A DNA stretch of 64,000 nucleotides. Source: Poindextera sp036494815 (lineage in GTDB: Bacteria; Pseudomonadota; Alphaproteobacteria; Caulobacterales; Caulobacteraceae). Below, piece after piece: positions 26,938 to 35,281 of the stretch. The position numbers were made by a program, and so were the translations under genes. Each line of letters starts with the position of its first letter. Positions within the stretch are counted from its first letter, which is position 1. Below the pieces are notes generated by a model. The model worked only from the letters and a program-made list of their open reading frames with translations, was not told the origin of the DNA and made no database searches. The DNA lies in assembly GCA_036494815.1 (NCBI GenBank), contig DASXNV010000060.1, positions 1 through 64,000 of the forward strand, in the 5' to 3' direction.

Positions 26938-27444
26938 ATGCGCCACCTCGGAACCGGGAGACTAAGCTTGTCAAAGGTCAGCACGTGCCTCTGGTTCGGG
27001 AATGACGCAGAGGCCGCAGTCCGATTTTACGTCTCTGTCGTGCCGGGCTCCAGTATTGATCACATACAGCGATCCCCGGACAAGTGGCCGGGCGGGGAAG
27101 CCGGCGACACCATCGTCGTGACCTTTCATCTGGGCGGCCAAAGCTTTATGGCTCTGAACGGCGGAGCCCCAGCCGACTACGGAACCGCCGCCTCGATTTC
27201 AGTGGAATGCGCAGGTCAGGACGAAATCGATCGGCTGTGGGCGGCGCTCGTCGCCGACGGCGGGTCGGAAATAGCGTGCGGCTGGCTGCGCGACCGGTGG
27301 GGCGTGCCTTGGCAGATTGTGCCCGAAGCGTTGCCGCGCCTCCTTGCCGACCCTGATCCAGCCGTCGCCGGCCGTGCTTTCGCCGCCATGCAAGGAATGG
27401 TGAAGCTGGACGTAGCCGCCCTGGAGCGTGCTGCGGCGGGGTGA
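26938..27444 (+). CDS. VOC-family protein (PhnB / 3-demethylubiquinone methyltransferase-like fold)
   Basis: 168 residues. The fold starts at about residue 13 with KVSTCLWFGNDAEAAVRFYV, followed by PGSSIDHIQRSPDK, TFHLGGQSFMALNGG and DRWGVPWQIVPE, which are the hallmarks of the PhnB-like glyoxalase superfamily. The C terminus has an FAAMQGMVKLDVAALERA helix. The biochemical role is not established for this group. The ATG at 26938 leaves a 12-residue leader, and a TTG at 26968 is an alternative start nearer to the fold. Confidence 0.8.
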   Translation: MRHLGTGRLSLSKVSTCLWFGNDAEAAVRFYVSVVPGSSIDHIQRSPDKWPGGEAGDTIVVTFHLGGQSFMALNGGAPADYGTAASISVECAGQDEIDRLWAALVADGGSEIACGWLRDRWGVPWQIVPEALPRLLADPDPAVAGRAFAAMQGMVKLDVAALERAAAG

Positions 27445-27902
27445 CGAGCGGCCCAAATGGCGAGTTCAGGCGCTTGGCCGTCCGCGGCGCGGGGCAGGGC
27501 GTCCCCAGTACCAGTTGTTACGACGCCCGGGCCGGAACGATGGATTTTCTTGAAACCAGACACCCCCATCAATGTCACGGAGCCAGATCATGGCTCACCT
27601 CTATCCCTTGGAAAGTCTCACTTGTGGGTAGCGCGGCATCCAGAGCGGACGTTGGTCAAATTCTTTACTGAAGGTCTAGTCGCCCACTACTACGATAAAC
27701 ATTATATGTAAATTCCCACATATTTAAATAATTGACCGCACCATCGAGTGGCATAATTATTGCGAATTAAGTAATTGATAAGTGCTTATTCAGTTCGCCT
27801 TGGTCAGGCTTGATGCGTAAATTTTTATTCACTGGCTCGGCGCCGAAGTATCGCTAGCCTCTCCTTCAACACTGCCCCTCCTAGCAGTCGGAGAGATTAT
27901 CG
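27445..27902. other. Intergenic region, AT-rich promoter zone
   Basis: No convincing gene is seen over this 458-base gap. The first 270 bases hold only short frames without ribosome sites. From 27710 the DNA becomes AT-rich compared with its surroundings and includes a near CtrA-type word (TTAA-N7-ATAA at 27767-27781) and the 18-base box at 27818-27835. It probably contains the promoter of the cysteine-repeat protein gene. Confidence 0.5.
27818..27835 (+). promoter_or_regulatory. Shared 18-bp box, copy 1
   Basis: TAAATTTTTATTCACTGG, 67 bases before the cysteine-repeat protein ATG. It matches two other copies at 30728 and 36925 under the consensus TRAATYTTWWTTCACTGG. All three are on the plus strand, upstream of genes of this island. 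The likely reader is the OmpR-type response regulator encoded at 28714, but this is inference. Confidence 0.55.
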
Positions 27903-28538
27903 ATGAGCGCCTCGCCTTTCCCTGTACCGTTCGCCGCCGCATCGCCGCGACTGCGGCGCTTTGCAATGGCGGCGTTCTGCGGTTCCGCTCTGATCAGCAG
28001 CGCCGCCTGCGCCACGGCCGCGTCCTACAACCCCGGAAGCCTGCGCACAGACCAACTCAGCCGCGTGGAGGGCATCTGCCAGTCCGATTTGGGACTGAGT
28101 CCCTCCGAACCGCTTTCACTGGTCTGGGGCGCGGCGGTGAACCCGGGGCTTACGGGCGGCGAGAACCACTTTCAGGGCTGTGTGGCGAGCCTTTCGGCCT
28201 CGCTGCGGGATGTCGATGACGGGCAGGCGGCGTGGCAGGCGGATCACGACTGCCGCGCTCGGGGGCTGAAGCCTGAAAGCTCCGATCTCGCGGAATGCGT
28301 TCTGCAGTCGCTCAAGTCTCATCCGGCCGCCACCACCTCCGCGCCCTCGGCTGAACCGGTCAGCATGCCGGTAACCCGTCCCAAGGGCTCGTTTTTCACG
28401 GCGTCCAATCATGAGGTTCGCGACCGCGAGGAGCGAGCCTGCGCGCGGCTGGGCCTCAATCCCGCTTATGGCGCTTTTGGCCAATGCGTGAAGTCTTTGA
28501 GCGACACCTTTTTCTCGATCGACAACCCGGAAAATTGA
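27903..28538 (+). CDS. Secreted protein with three cysteine-pair repeats
   Basis: 211 residues. A long leader (basic RLRRFAMAAF then a hydrophobic stretch to SSAACATAA) suggests export and possibly a lipobox-like Cys. The mature part has three copies of a C-x3-GL-x-P ... C-V-x-S-L unit, beginning at CQSDLGLSP, CRARGLKP and CARLGLNP and closing at CVASL, CVLQSL and CVKSL. The six cysteines could form three intra-repeat disulfides. A Pro/Ser/Thr linker separates repeats two and three. The function is unknown. It precedes the two-component genes by 175 bases and has an 18-bp island box in front. Confidence 0.6.
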   Translation: MSASPFPVPFAAASPRLRRFAMAAFCGSALISSAACATAASYNPGSLRTDQLSRVEGICQSDLGLSPSEPLSLVWGAAVNPGLTGGENHFQGCVASLSASLRDVDDGQAAWQADHDCRARGLKPESSDLAECVLQSLKSHPAATTSAPSAEPVSMPVTRPKGSFFTASNHEVRDREERACARLGLNPAYGAFGQCVKSLSDTFFSIDNPEN

Positions 28539-28713
28539 GTTCGATCCGGCCCTGCAGGAAGTTTCCTATGCAAGAGTCTGCAATTCTTGATGCGACGGCT
28601 GGCGGATCGGGCGCAATTTTGCCCGAAAGAACCCTATACGGACAATCGGTATCAGCCTCGCCCGACGCATTCAGCCTCGGGTCGCCGAGGCGGTGGGTCG
28701 TCGGGATTGGACA

Positions 28714-29394
28714 TTGACCAGCGTTCTGGTGGTCGAAGACGATATCGAAACGGCGGCGGAAATCGCTTCGTGCCTTTCCGCCGGCGGATTTCATCCTGTG
28801 CAGTGCCTGGACGGGCCGACCGGGATCGAAATGGCACAGACCGGACGTTTCGCCGCTATCACGCTCGACCGCATGCTGCCGGGGTGCGACGGCCTGCAGG
28901 TGGTCAAGGCGCTGCGCGACGCGGGACTCGAGACGCCGATCCTGATGGTGAGCGCCCTGGGCGATGTGGACGAGCGCGTGGCGGGTCTGAGGGCAGGTGG
29001 CGACGATTATCTGATCAAGCCGTTCGCACCGACGGAACTCGTCGCCAGGTTGGAGGTCCTGCTGCGACGGCACAAGCGGGCGGGGACCAACGACCTTCTG
29101 CTGCGTGTCGGCGATCTGGAGTTGGATCTCGTCACCCGTGAAGCGATCCGGCGTGGACGGCGAATTGAGCTTTTGCCGATGGAGTTCCAACTGCTGGACT
29201 TCATGATGCGCAATGCGGGCCAGATGCTGAGCCGACGGCAGATCTTCGAGACGGTCTGGGACTACTATTTCGACCCGGGTACGAACCTGATCGCCGTCCA
29301 TGTCGGCCGCCTGCGCAAGAAGATCGATATTCCGGGCGAGGTGTCGATGTTCAAGACCGAACGAGGCGTGGGCTACATGCTCGATGCGGGTTAG
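28714..29394 (+). CDS. OmpR-family response regulator
   Basis: 226 residues from a TTG at 28714, chosen because GGGA lies seven bases upstream and the product starts MTSVLVVEDD as usual. A GTG at 28693 would add seven residues. The receiver has the acidic pair EDD, phosphoacceptor Asp in ITLDRMLPG, the switch Ser in VSALGD and Lys in LIKPF. A winged-helix DNA-binding domain follows with ELLPMEFQLLDFMM, MLSRRQIFETVW and HVGRLRKKID. It is coupled to the sensor kinase by an 11-base overlap. The efflux operon behind it is the probable target. Confidence 0.88.
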   Translation: MTSVLVVEDDIETAAEIASCLSAGGFHPVQCLDGPTGIEMAQTGRFAAITLDRMLPGCDGLQVVKALRDAGLETPILMVSALGDVDERVAGLRAGGDDYLIKPFAPTELVARLEVLLRRHKRAGTNDLLLRVGDLELDLVTREAIRRGRRIELLPMEFQLLDFMMRNAGQMLSRRQIFETVWDYYFDPGTNLIAVHVGRLRKKIDIPGEVSMFKTERGVGYMLDAG

Positions 29395-30730
29395 CGATCT
29401 CTGGCGAACCACCACTTTTCGGCTGACCGCCCTCTATGGGCTGCTCTTCGCCCTGGCGACAATCGTCATGCTGGCCGTCATTTATCTTCAGTCGACCCGC
29501 TATCTGACTAGTCGCGTGGACCGCATCCTGGTCACCCATGCCGACGCGCTGGAGCGATCACCGCCGGGGGAGCTGCGAGAACGCATCCATGACGCCCTGG
29601 CGCTCAACGACGACCGGACCAATATCTTCGCTGTTTTCTCGCGCAGTGGCGGGGCGATCACCGGCAATCTCGCCGTCCTTCCCAGGGGCCTGACGCCGGG
29701 TGGCGCGCCGGTCGAGACGCCGCCAACCAAAGCCTTCCCGGCCTACGCCCGACTGATCGCTCGCCGGCTACCCACCGGCGAAGAACTGGTGGTCGGTCGT
29801 GACGTCAATCAGCTGCGCCGGATGCGCTCCATCCTCGGCTCGGCGCTGAGCTGGAGCGGGGCGGCGCTCGTTCTTGTCGGGCTGGGCTTTGGCACCGCCC
29901 TCAGCATCAACCCCCTGCGGCGGCTGCAGCTGTTGCAGGCCGCAGCACATGACATCGCCGGAGGCGACCTGAAACGGCGCATCCCCGCCAGCGCCCGCCG
30001 CGACGAGCTCGATATGTTCGCCGACACCGTCAACCACATGGTCGGCGAGGTCGAGCGGCTGATGTCGGAGGTCAAGGCCTCCACCGACACCATCGCCCAT
30101 GACCTGCGTACGCCGCTGACCCGCGCCCGCGCCCGGCTGCACCGGCTGCAGCAGGATCGCGAGTGGACTCAGGAAGATATCGGCCGCGTCATCACTGAGG
30201 TCGACGAGGTGCTGGACCGGTTCCGCGCCATACTGCGCCTTTCGGAGCTTGAGGCGCGCGACCGCCGCGCCGGCTTCGAGCGCGTCGATCTGTCCAGCGT
30301 AGTCGCCGAAGTGGCGGATCTTTATGCGCCGCTGGCGGAGGCCGGCGGGGTGCGCCTCTCGGTCCAGGCGCTGGGCGAGGCGATCGTGCAGGCGGACCCC
30401 AAGCTGCTATTCGAAGCCGTGAGCAACCTGGTGGACAACGCCATCAAGTTCTCCCCCCAAGGCGGCTTTGTTCGCCTGCGGCTGAACGCGGTGAACAAGG
30501 GAGCCTGCATCGTCGTCGAGGACGAGGGGCCCGGCATCGCTCCCAATGAACGCCAGGCGGTGCTGCAGCGCTTCTACCGCGGTGAGCGCACCCGTCTGGC
30601 GCCAGGCTCTGGGTTGGGGCTGAGCGTGGTGGCGGCTATCGTGCGCCTGCACGGGTTCGAGCTGACGCTTGAGGACGCCGGCCCCGGATTGCGTGTGAAG
30701 ATCGACTGCAAGCCGGCCCTTCCTGCGTAA
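29384..30730 (+). CDS. Membrane sensor histidine kinase
   Basis: 448 residues. TM1 is at ~13-33, a periplasmic sensor segment at ~34-150, TM2 at ~155-175, then a HAMP linker and a HisKA helix with AHDLRTPLTRARARL containing the phosphoacceptor His. The ATPase domain has NLVDNAIKFSP, DEGPGIAP and GSGLGLSVVAAI. It partners the response regulator upstream, with overlapping start and stop codons. The ligand may be an envelope or toxic-compound signal, inferred from the adjacent pump. The stop codon coincides with the start of the second 18-bp box. Confidence 0.88.
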   Translation: MRVSDLWRTTTFRLTALYGLLFALATIVMLAVIYLQSTRYLTSRVDRILVTHADALERSPPGELRERIHDALALNDDRTNIFAVFSRSGGAITGNLAVLPRGLTPGGAPVETPPTKAFPAYARLIARRLPTGEELVVGRDVNQLRRMRSILGSALSWSGAALVLVGLGFGTALSINPLRRLQLLQAAAHDIAGGDLKRRIPASARRDELDMFADTVNHMVGEVERLMSEVKASTDTIAHDLRTPLTRARARLHRLQQDREWTQEDIGRVITEVDEVLDRFRAILRLSELEARDRRAGFERVDLSSVVAEVADLYAPLAEAGGVRLSVQALGEAIVQADPKLLFEAVSNLVDNAIKFSPQGGFVRLRLNAVNKGACIVVEDEGPGIAPNERQAVLQRFYRGERTRLAPGSGLGLSVVAAIVRLHGFELTLEDAGPGLRVKIDCKPALPA

Positions 30731-30745
30731 ATCTTAATTCACTGG
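30728..30745 (+). promoter_or_regulatory. Shared 18-bp box, copy 2
   Basis: TAAATCTTAATTCACTGG, starting at the kinase stop codon and 120 bases before the RND pump ATG. It is near identical to the copies at 27818 and 36925, and the flanking GCG and GGCTC-like bases are also shared with copy 1. It marks a likely separate promoter for the efflux operon. Confidence 0.55.
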
Positions 30746-30864
30746 GCTCTCTCGGAGGAGCTGTTAGCTTTCCTGTCGTCGGGCGGCGCCTGAATGCACC
30801 GGGAACCCGATCCCCGGTTGGCGCTGACCCGACGCCCCTTTCCAGACAGAATTGGAGCGTACGG

Positions 30865-33800
30865 ATGCTGGCGATCGTGCGGCTGAGTTTGAGACGGCCG
30901 TACACCGTTTTTGTCCTGGCGATCCTGATCCTGATGTTCGGGCCGCTGGCGGCCTTGAAGGCGCCGACGGACATCTTCCCCGACATTAGGATCCCGGTGA
31001 TCGCCGTGGTCTGGACCTATCGCGGCCTGCCGCCGGACGACATGTCGGGGCGCGTCATCTATTATTACGAGCGCCAGCTCAGCTCGAGCGTCAACGATAT
31101 CGAACATATCGAAAGTCAGTCCCTGCCTGGCATCGGCATCGTGAAGATCTTCTTCCAGCCAGGCGTCGATATCCGCACAGCCACCGCTCAGGTCACCTCG
31201 CTGTCGCAGACGGTGCTCAAGCAGATGCCGCCGGGGATCACCCCGCCCTTGATCTTGAACTACAACGCCTCGACCGTACCGATCCTGCAGATGGCCCTGT
31301 CGAGCTCAACAACGTCGGAACAGCGGCTGTTCGACCTGGGACAGAACTTCATCCGCCCGGCCCTGGCCTCGGTTAGCGGCGCTTCGGCGCCTTCGCCCTA
31401 TGGCGGCCGCGAGCGTCAGATCCAGATTGATATCGACCCCCAGGCGCTTCAGTCCAAGGGCCTGTCCGCCCAGGACGTCGCCAATGCGCTGGCGGCCCAA
31501 AACCAGATCATTCCGGCCGGAACCGCCAAGATCGGCGGCTATGAATACGACATCAAGCTCAACAACAGCCCCGAGGCGCTGGACGCGCTGAACGACCTGC
31601 CGATCAGGTCGGTGGGCGGGGCCACAGTCTATATTCGCGACGTGGCCCATGTTCGGGACGGCTCTCCGCCCCAGCGCAACGAAGTGCGTGTGGACGGGCG
31701 TCGTTCAGTGCTGATGAGCGTGCTCAAGAGCGGCTCGGCCTCGACCCTGGCGATTGTGGCCGGCGTGAAGTCCATCCTGCCGAAACTGAAGGAGACCTTG
31801 CCGCCGTCCCTGCACATCGCCCTGCTGAACGACCAGTCGGTGTTCGTGCGCGCCGCCATCTCCTCGGTGGTCAAGGAGGGGGTGATCTCCGCGGCCCTGA
31901 CCAGCCTGATGATCCTGCTATTCCTAGGCAGCTGGCGTTCGACCCTGATCGTGGCGACCTCCATCCCCTTGGCGGTCCTGTGCTCGATTACGGCGCTGTC
32001 TGTTTTCGGCCAGACCTTGAACATCATGACCCTGGGTGGCCTGGCCCTGGCCGTGGGTATCTTGGTGGACGACGCCACGGTCACCATCGAGAACATCAAC
32101 TGGCACCTGGAACAGGGCAAGACGGTGCTGGACGCGATCCTGGAGGGCGCGACCCAGATCGTGACGCCGGCCTTTGTCAGCCTGCTGTGTATCAGCATCG
32201 CCTTCGTGCCGATGTTCACCCTGACCGGCGTATCGGGCTTTCTGTTCGCGCCCATGGCCGAGGCGGTGGTGTTCGCGCTGGTGGCCTCCTTCATTCTCTC
32301 ACGCACCCTGGTCCCAGTCATGGCCATGTACCTGCTGAAGCCCCATCAGCCGGGCCATGCCAGCTTCATTTTGGAAGACCACGGCCAGGGCGGTCGCCCG
32401 TCGATGTCGCGCAACCCACTGGTCCGATTCCAGCACGGCTTCGAGAACGGTTTCACGCGCGTCCGCGAGCGCTACCGCGCCCTCTTGAGCATCGCCCTGC
32501 AACGGCGGGGCCTCTTCATCGCCGGGTTCCTGGCCTTCGTGCTCCTGTCCCTGGGTCTCGTCCCGCTACTGGGTTCGGACTTCTTCCCGACGGTGGATGC
32601 CGGCCAGATGACGCTGCACGTCCGCGCGCCCATCGGCACCCGTCTGGAAGACACCGCCGCCGAGTTCGATCATATCGAACAGGTGATCCGCAAAACGATC
32701 CCGCCTGATCAGATCAGATCGATCGTCGACAACATCGGCCTGCCGGTCAGCGGGATCAATCGCGCCTATAGCAACACCGGCGGGGTCGGACCGCAGGACG
32801 GCGACATCTATATCGCCCTGTCCGAGCGCCATAAGCCGACCGCCACCTATGTGCGGTCGCTGCGCCGGGATCTGCCGCGGCAATTTCCTGGCACGATCTT
32901 CTCGTTCCTGCCGGCCGACATCATCAGCCAGATCCTCAATTTCGGGGCGCCGGCGCCCATCGATCTGCAGGTTTCCGGTCCCAACAGGGTGGAAAACGAA
33001 GCCTACGCCAATGGACTGTTGCGCCGGATGCGCCTCATTCCCGGCCTGGCCGATGCGCGGCTGCAGCAGTCCAGCCACTATCCCGAATTCAGCGTCGCCA
33101 TCGACCGGACCCACGCCGACCAGCTGGGCCTGACCGAGCGGGACCTGACCAACACCCTGTCGACCTCGCTGGCCGGCAGTTTCCAGACCGCGCCGGCCTT
33201 CTGGCTCAATCCAAAGAACGGCGTCTCCTATCCCATCGTCGCCCAGACGCCGGAGCAGGACGTGGACACCCTGTCGGGGCTGGAGGCCCTGCCTGTTACA
33301 GGAGGGGGCGGTGGTTCGCCGCAGATCCTTGGCGGCCTGGGGACGGTCACCCGAGATGAATCCGACGCGGTGGTCTCGCACTATGCGGTCCAACCCAGCT
33401 TCGACCTCTACGCCACGACCCAGGGACGGGACCTGGGCGGCGTCGCCGCGGACATCAACAGGCTGATCAGGAACACCGCCGGTGACGCCCCCAAGGGCGC
33501 TAGCGTGGCGCTACGAGGCCAGGTCGTGACCATGAACACTGCCTTCTCCGGTCTGATGTTCGGTCTCCTCGGCGCAGTGGTGCTGATCTATCTGGTCATC
33601 GTGGTGAACTTCCAGTCCTGGGTCGATCCGTTCGTGATCATCACGGCCCTGCCGGCGGCCCTGGCGGGCATCGCCTGGATGCTGTTCGCCACCCACACCA
33701 CCCTGTCGGTGCCCGCCCTGACCGGCGCCATCATGTGCATGGGCGTGGCCACGGCCAATTCCATTCTGGTGGTCAGTTTCGCTCGCGAGCGGCTGGAACA

Positions 33801-34104
33801 GTCGGGCAATGCTCTGACCGCCGCCATCGAGGCCGGTTTCACCCGCTTCCGCCCGGTCCTGATGACCGCCCTGGCCATGATTATCGGCATGGCCCCCATG
33901 GCCCTGGGACTTGGCGAAGGGGGCGAGCAGAACGCCCCGCTTGGGCGCGCCGTCATCGGCGGCCTGATCTTCGCCACCGTCGCCACTCTGTTTTTCGTCC
34001 CCGTGGTCTTCAGCCTCGCGCACCCGGCCCGTGCTGGCGCCGCGGCGCCTGATCCCGGCATCGACCCCGAAATCGATCCAGGCTCGGAGCAAGCCTATGC
34101 ATGA
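30865..34104 (+). CDS. RND multidrug efflux pump, inner-membrane subunit
   Basis: 1079 residues, the normal length for hydrophobe/amphiphile efflux RND pumps. N-terminal RPYTVFVLAILILMFG forms TM1, and the TM4 proton-relay motif GILVDDATVTIENINW has the two Asp residues. Two large periplasmic loops are present, and the C-terminal half has the TM10-type LTGAIMCMGVATANSILVVSFARE. It exports drugs, detergents or other lipophiles using the proton gradient. It is first in the operon, then the membrane-fusion protein (eight-base overlap), then the outer-membrane factor. GGAG precedes the ATG. The substrates are not known. Confidence 0.92.
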   Translation: MLAIVRLSLRRPYTVFVLAILILMFGPLAALKAPTDIFPDIRIPVIAVVWTYRGLPPDDMSGRVIYYYERQLSSSVNDIEHIESQSLPGIGIVKIFFQPGVDIRTATAQVTSLSQTVLKQMPPGITPPLILNYNASTVPILQMALSSSTTSEQRLFDLGQNFIRPALASVSGASAPSPYGGRERQIQIDIDPQALQSKGLSAQDVANALAAQNQIIPAGTAKIGGYEYDIKLNNSPEALDALNDLPIRSVGGATVYIRDVAHVRDGSPPQRNEVRVDGRRSVLMSVLKSGSASTLAIVAGVKSILPKLKETLPPSLHIALLNDQSVFVRAAISSVVKEGVISAALTSLMILLFLGSWRSTLIVATSIPLAVLCSITALSVFGQTLNIMTLGGLALAVGILVDDATVTIENINWHLEQGKTVLDAILEGATQIVTPAFVSLLCISIAFVPMFTLTGVSGFLFAPMAEAVVFALVASFILSRTLVPVMAMYLLKPHQPGHASFILEDHGQGGRPSMSRNPLVRFQHGFENGFTRVRERYRALLSIALQRRGLFIAGFLAFVLLSLGLVPLLGSDFFPTVDAGQMTLHVRAPIGTRLEDTAAEFDHIEQVIRKTIPPDQIRSIVDNIGLPVSGINRAYSNTGGVGPQDGDIYIALSERHKPTATYVRSLRRDLPRQFPGTIFSFLPADIISQILNFGAPAPIDLQVSGPNRVENEAYANGLLRRMRLIPGLADARLQQSSHYPEFSVAIDRTHADQLGLTERDLTNTLSTSLAGSFQTAPAFWLNPKNGVSYPIVAQTPEQDVDTLSGLEALPVTGGGGGSPQILGGLGTVTRDESDAVVSHYAVQPSFDLYATTQGRDLGGVAADINRLIRNTAGDAPKGASVALRGQVVTMNTAFSGLMFGLLGAVVLIYLVIVVNFQSWVDPFVIITALPAALAGIAWMLFATHTTLSVPALTGAIMCMGVATANSILVVSFARERLEQSGNALTAAIEAGFTRFRPVLMTALAMIIGMAPMALGLGEGGEQNAPLGRAVIGGLIFATVATLFFVPVVFSLAHPARAGAAAPDPGIDPEIDPGSEQAYA

Positions 34105-35278
34105 CAACCCCCAGGCGATGCAGCATCGGCCGCAGCGCTGGCTGAGGATCGCCGGCGTCGCCGGTTTCAGCCTGGCCGCCCTGATCCTGGCGGCCGGTCT
34201 GGTCAGTCGCGCCAGGGCGAGCCAGGACCTGCGCGCGACGACCACCGCCGAGGCTGTGCCGACGGTCAGTGTCATCACGCCCCAGGGACCCGCTATGGAC
34301 CAGGCCCTGGTCTTGCCCGGCGATTTCCAGGCCTTTTACAACGCCCAGATCCACGCCCGCGTCAGCGGCTATCTCAAGCGTTGGTACTGCGACATCGGCG
34401 CGCGGGTGAGGGCGGGCCAGATCCTTGCCGACATCGATACGCCCGAGCTTGACCAGCAGTTGGCCCAGGCCCAGGCCAACCTGGCCACGGCGCGGTCCAA
34501 CCAGACCCTGGCCCGAACGACCGCTGCACGGTGGACCAGCCTTCTGGCCGACGACGCCGTGTCCCGGCAAGAGGCGGATGAACGCAAGGCCGATCTGGCC
34601 GCCAAATCCTCCCTGGTCCAGGCCGCTGAGGCTGAAGTGCGACGCCTCAAGGCGCTCGAGGCGTTCAAACTGATCACCGCGCCGTTCGATGGCGTCGTCA
34701 CCGGCCGCACCACCGATGTCGGCGCCCTGATCGCCGCCGGCACGCCCAACGATCCGGGCCTGTTCACCGTCGCCGACGATCACCGGCTGCGGCTCTATGT
34801 GAAGGCGCCGCAAAGCTATTCATCCGACTTCCACATAGGCGACAGCGCAGCCGTCACCGTGCCGGAGCATCCTGGCCAGACCTTCACGGCCAGGCTGACC
34901 AGCACCACCGGCGCGGTCAGCGACCAGTCAGGGACCATGCTGATCGAGCTGCAGATCGATAACGCGGCGGACGCGCTCAAAGCGGGCGACTACGCCCAGG
35001 TTCGTTTCGCCCTGCCGGCGCAATCCAGGGTCGTGCGCCTGCCGGCCAGCGCGCTGATGTTCCGCCATCGTGGCATGGCCGTGGCCATCTTGGGGCCAGA
35101 CAATCGCGTGGCCATCAAGTACGTCACTATCGCCCGCGATCTGGGATCTGCGGTGGAAATCGCCAGTGGCCTGACCCGAGACGACCAGATTATCGACAAT
35201 CCGCCCGATTCCCTTGCGGTTGGAGACAAGGTGAGGACGGCTCAAAGCGCAGACCGCCACGGCGCGGGCGAGGGCTGA
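34097..35278 (+). CDS. RND efflux periplasmic adaptor (membrane fusion protein)
   Basis: 393 residues from the ATG at 34097, which overlaps the pump stop. One N-terminal transmembrane anchor lies at ~20-40. A lipoyl-like half-motif ARVSGYLKRWYCDIGARVRAGQ and ADIDTPELDQQ follow, then an alpha-helical hairpin (~125-180), a second lipoyl half (FDGVVTGRTTDVGALI), and beta-barrel and membrane-proximal domains. It bridges the pump and the outer-membrane factor. A longer in-frame start at 34031 is not favoured because it lies inside the pump gene. Confidence 0.9.
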   Translation: MHDNPQAMQHRPQRWLRIAGVAGFSLAALILAAGLVSRARASQDLRATTTAEAVPTVSVITPQGPAMDQALVLPGDFQAFYNAQIHARVSGYLKRWYCDIGARVRAGQILADIDTPELDQQLAQAQANLATARSNQTLARTTAARWTSLLADDAVSRQEADERKADLAAKSSLVQAAEAEVRRLKALEAFKLITAPFDGVVTGRTTDVGALIAAGTPNDPGLFTVADDHRLRLYVKAPQSYSSDFHIGDSAAVTVPEHPGQTFTARLTSTTGAVSDQSGTMLIELQIDNAADALKAGDYAQVRFALPAQSRVVRLPASALMFRHRGMAVAILGPDNRVAIKYVTIARDLGSAVEIASGLTRDDQIIDNPPDSLAVGDKVRTAQSADRHGAGEG

Positions 35279-35281
35279 CTC

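Noticed and set aside
27457..27711. Plus-strand frames of 76-84 codons between the VOC gene and the 18-bp box
   Set aside because: Low-complexity N termini, no ribosome sites and two overlapping frames of similar quality give no reason to call a gene.
27767..27781. CtrA-like site TTAA-N7-ATAA
   Set aside because: One mismatch from the TTAA-N7-TTAA consensus in AT-rich DNA is likely to occur by chance, so it is noted only in the intergenic entry.
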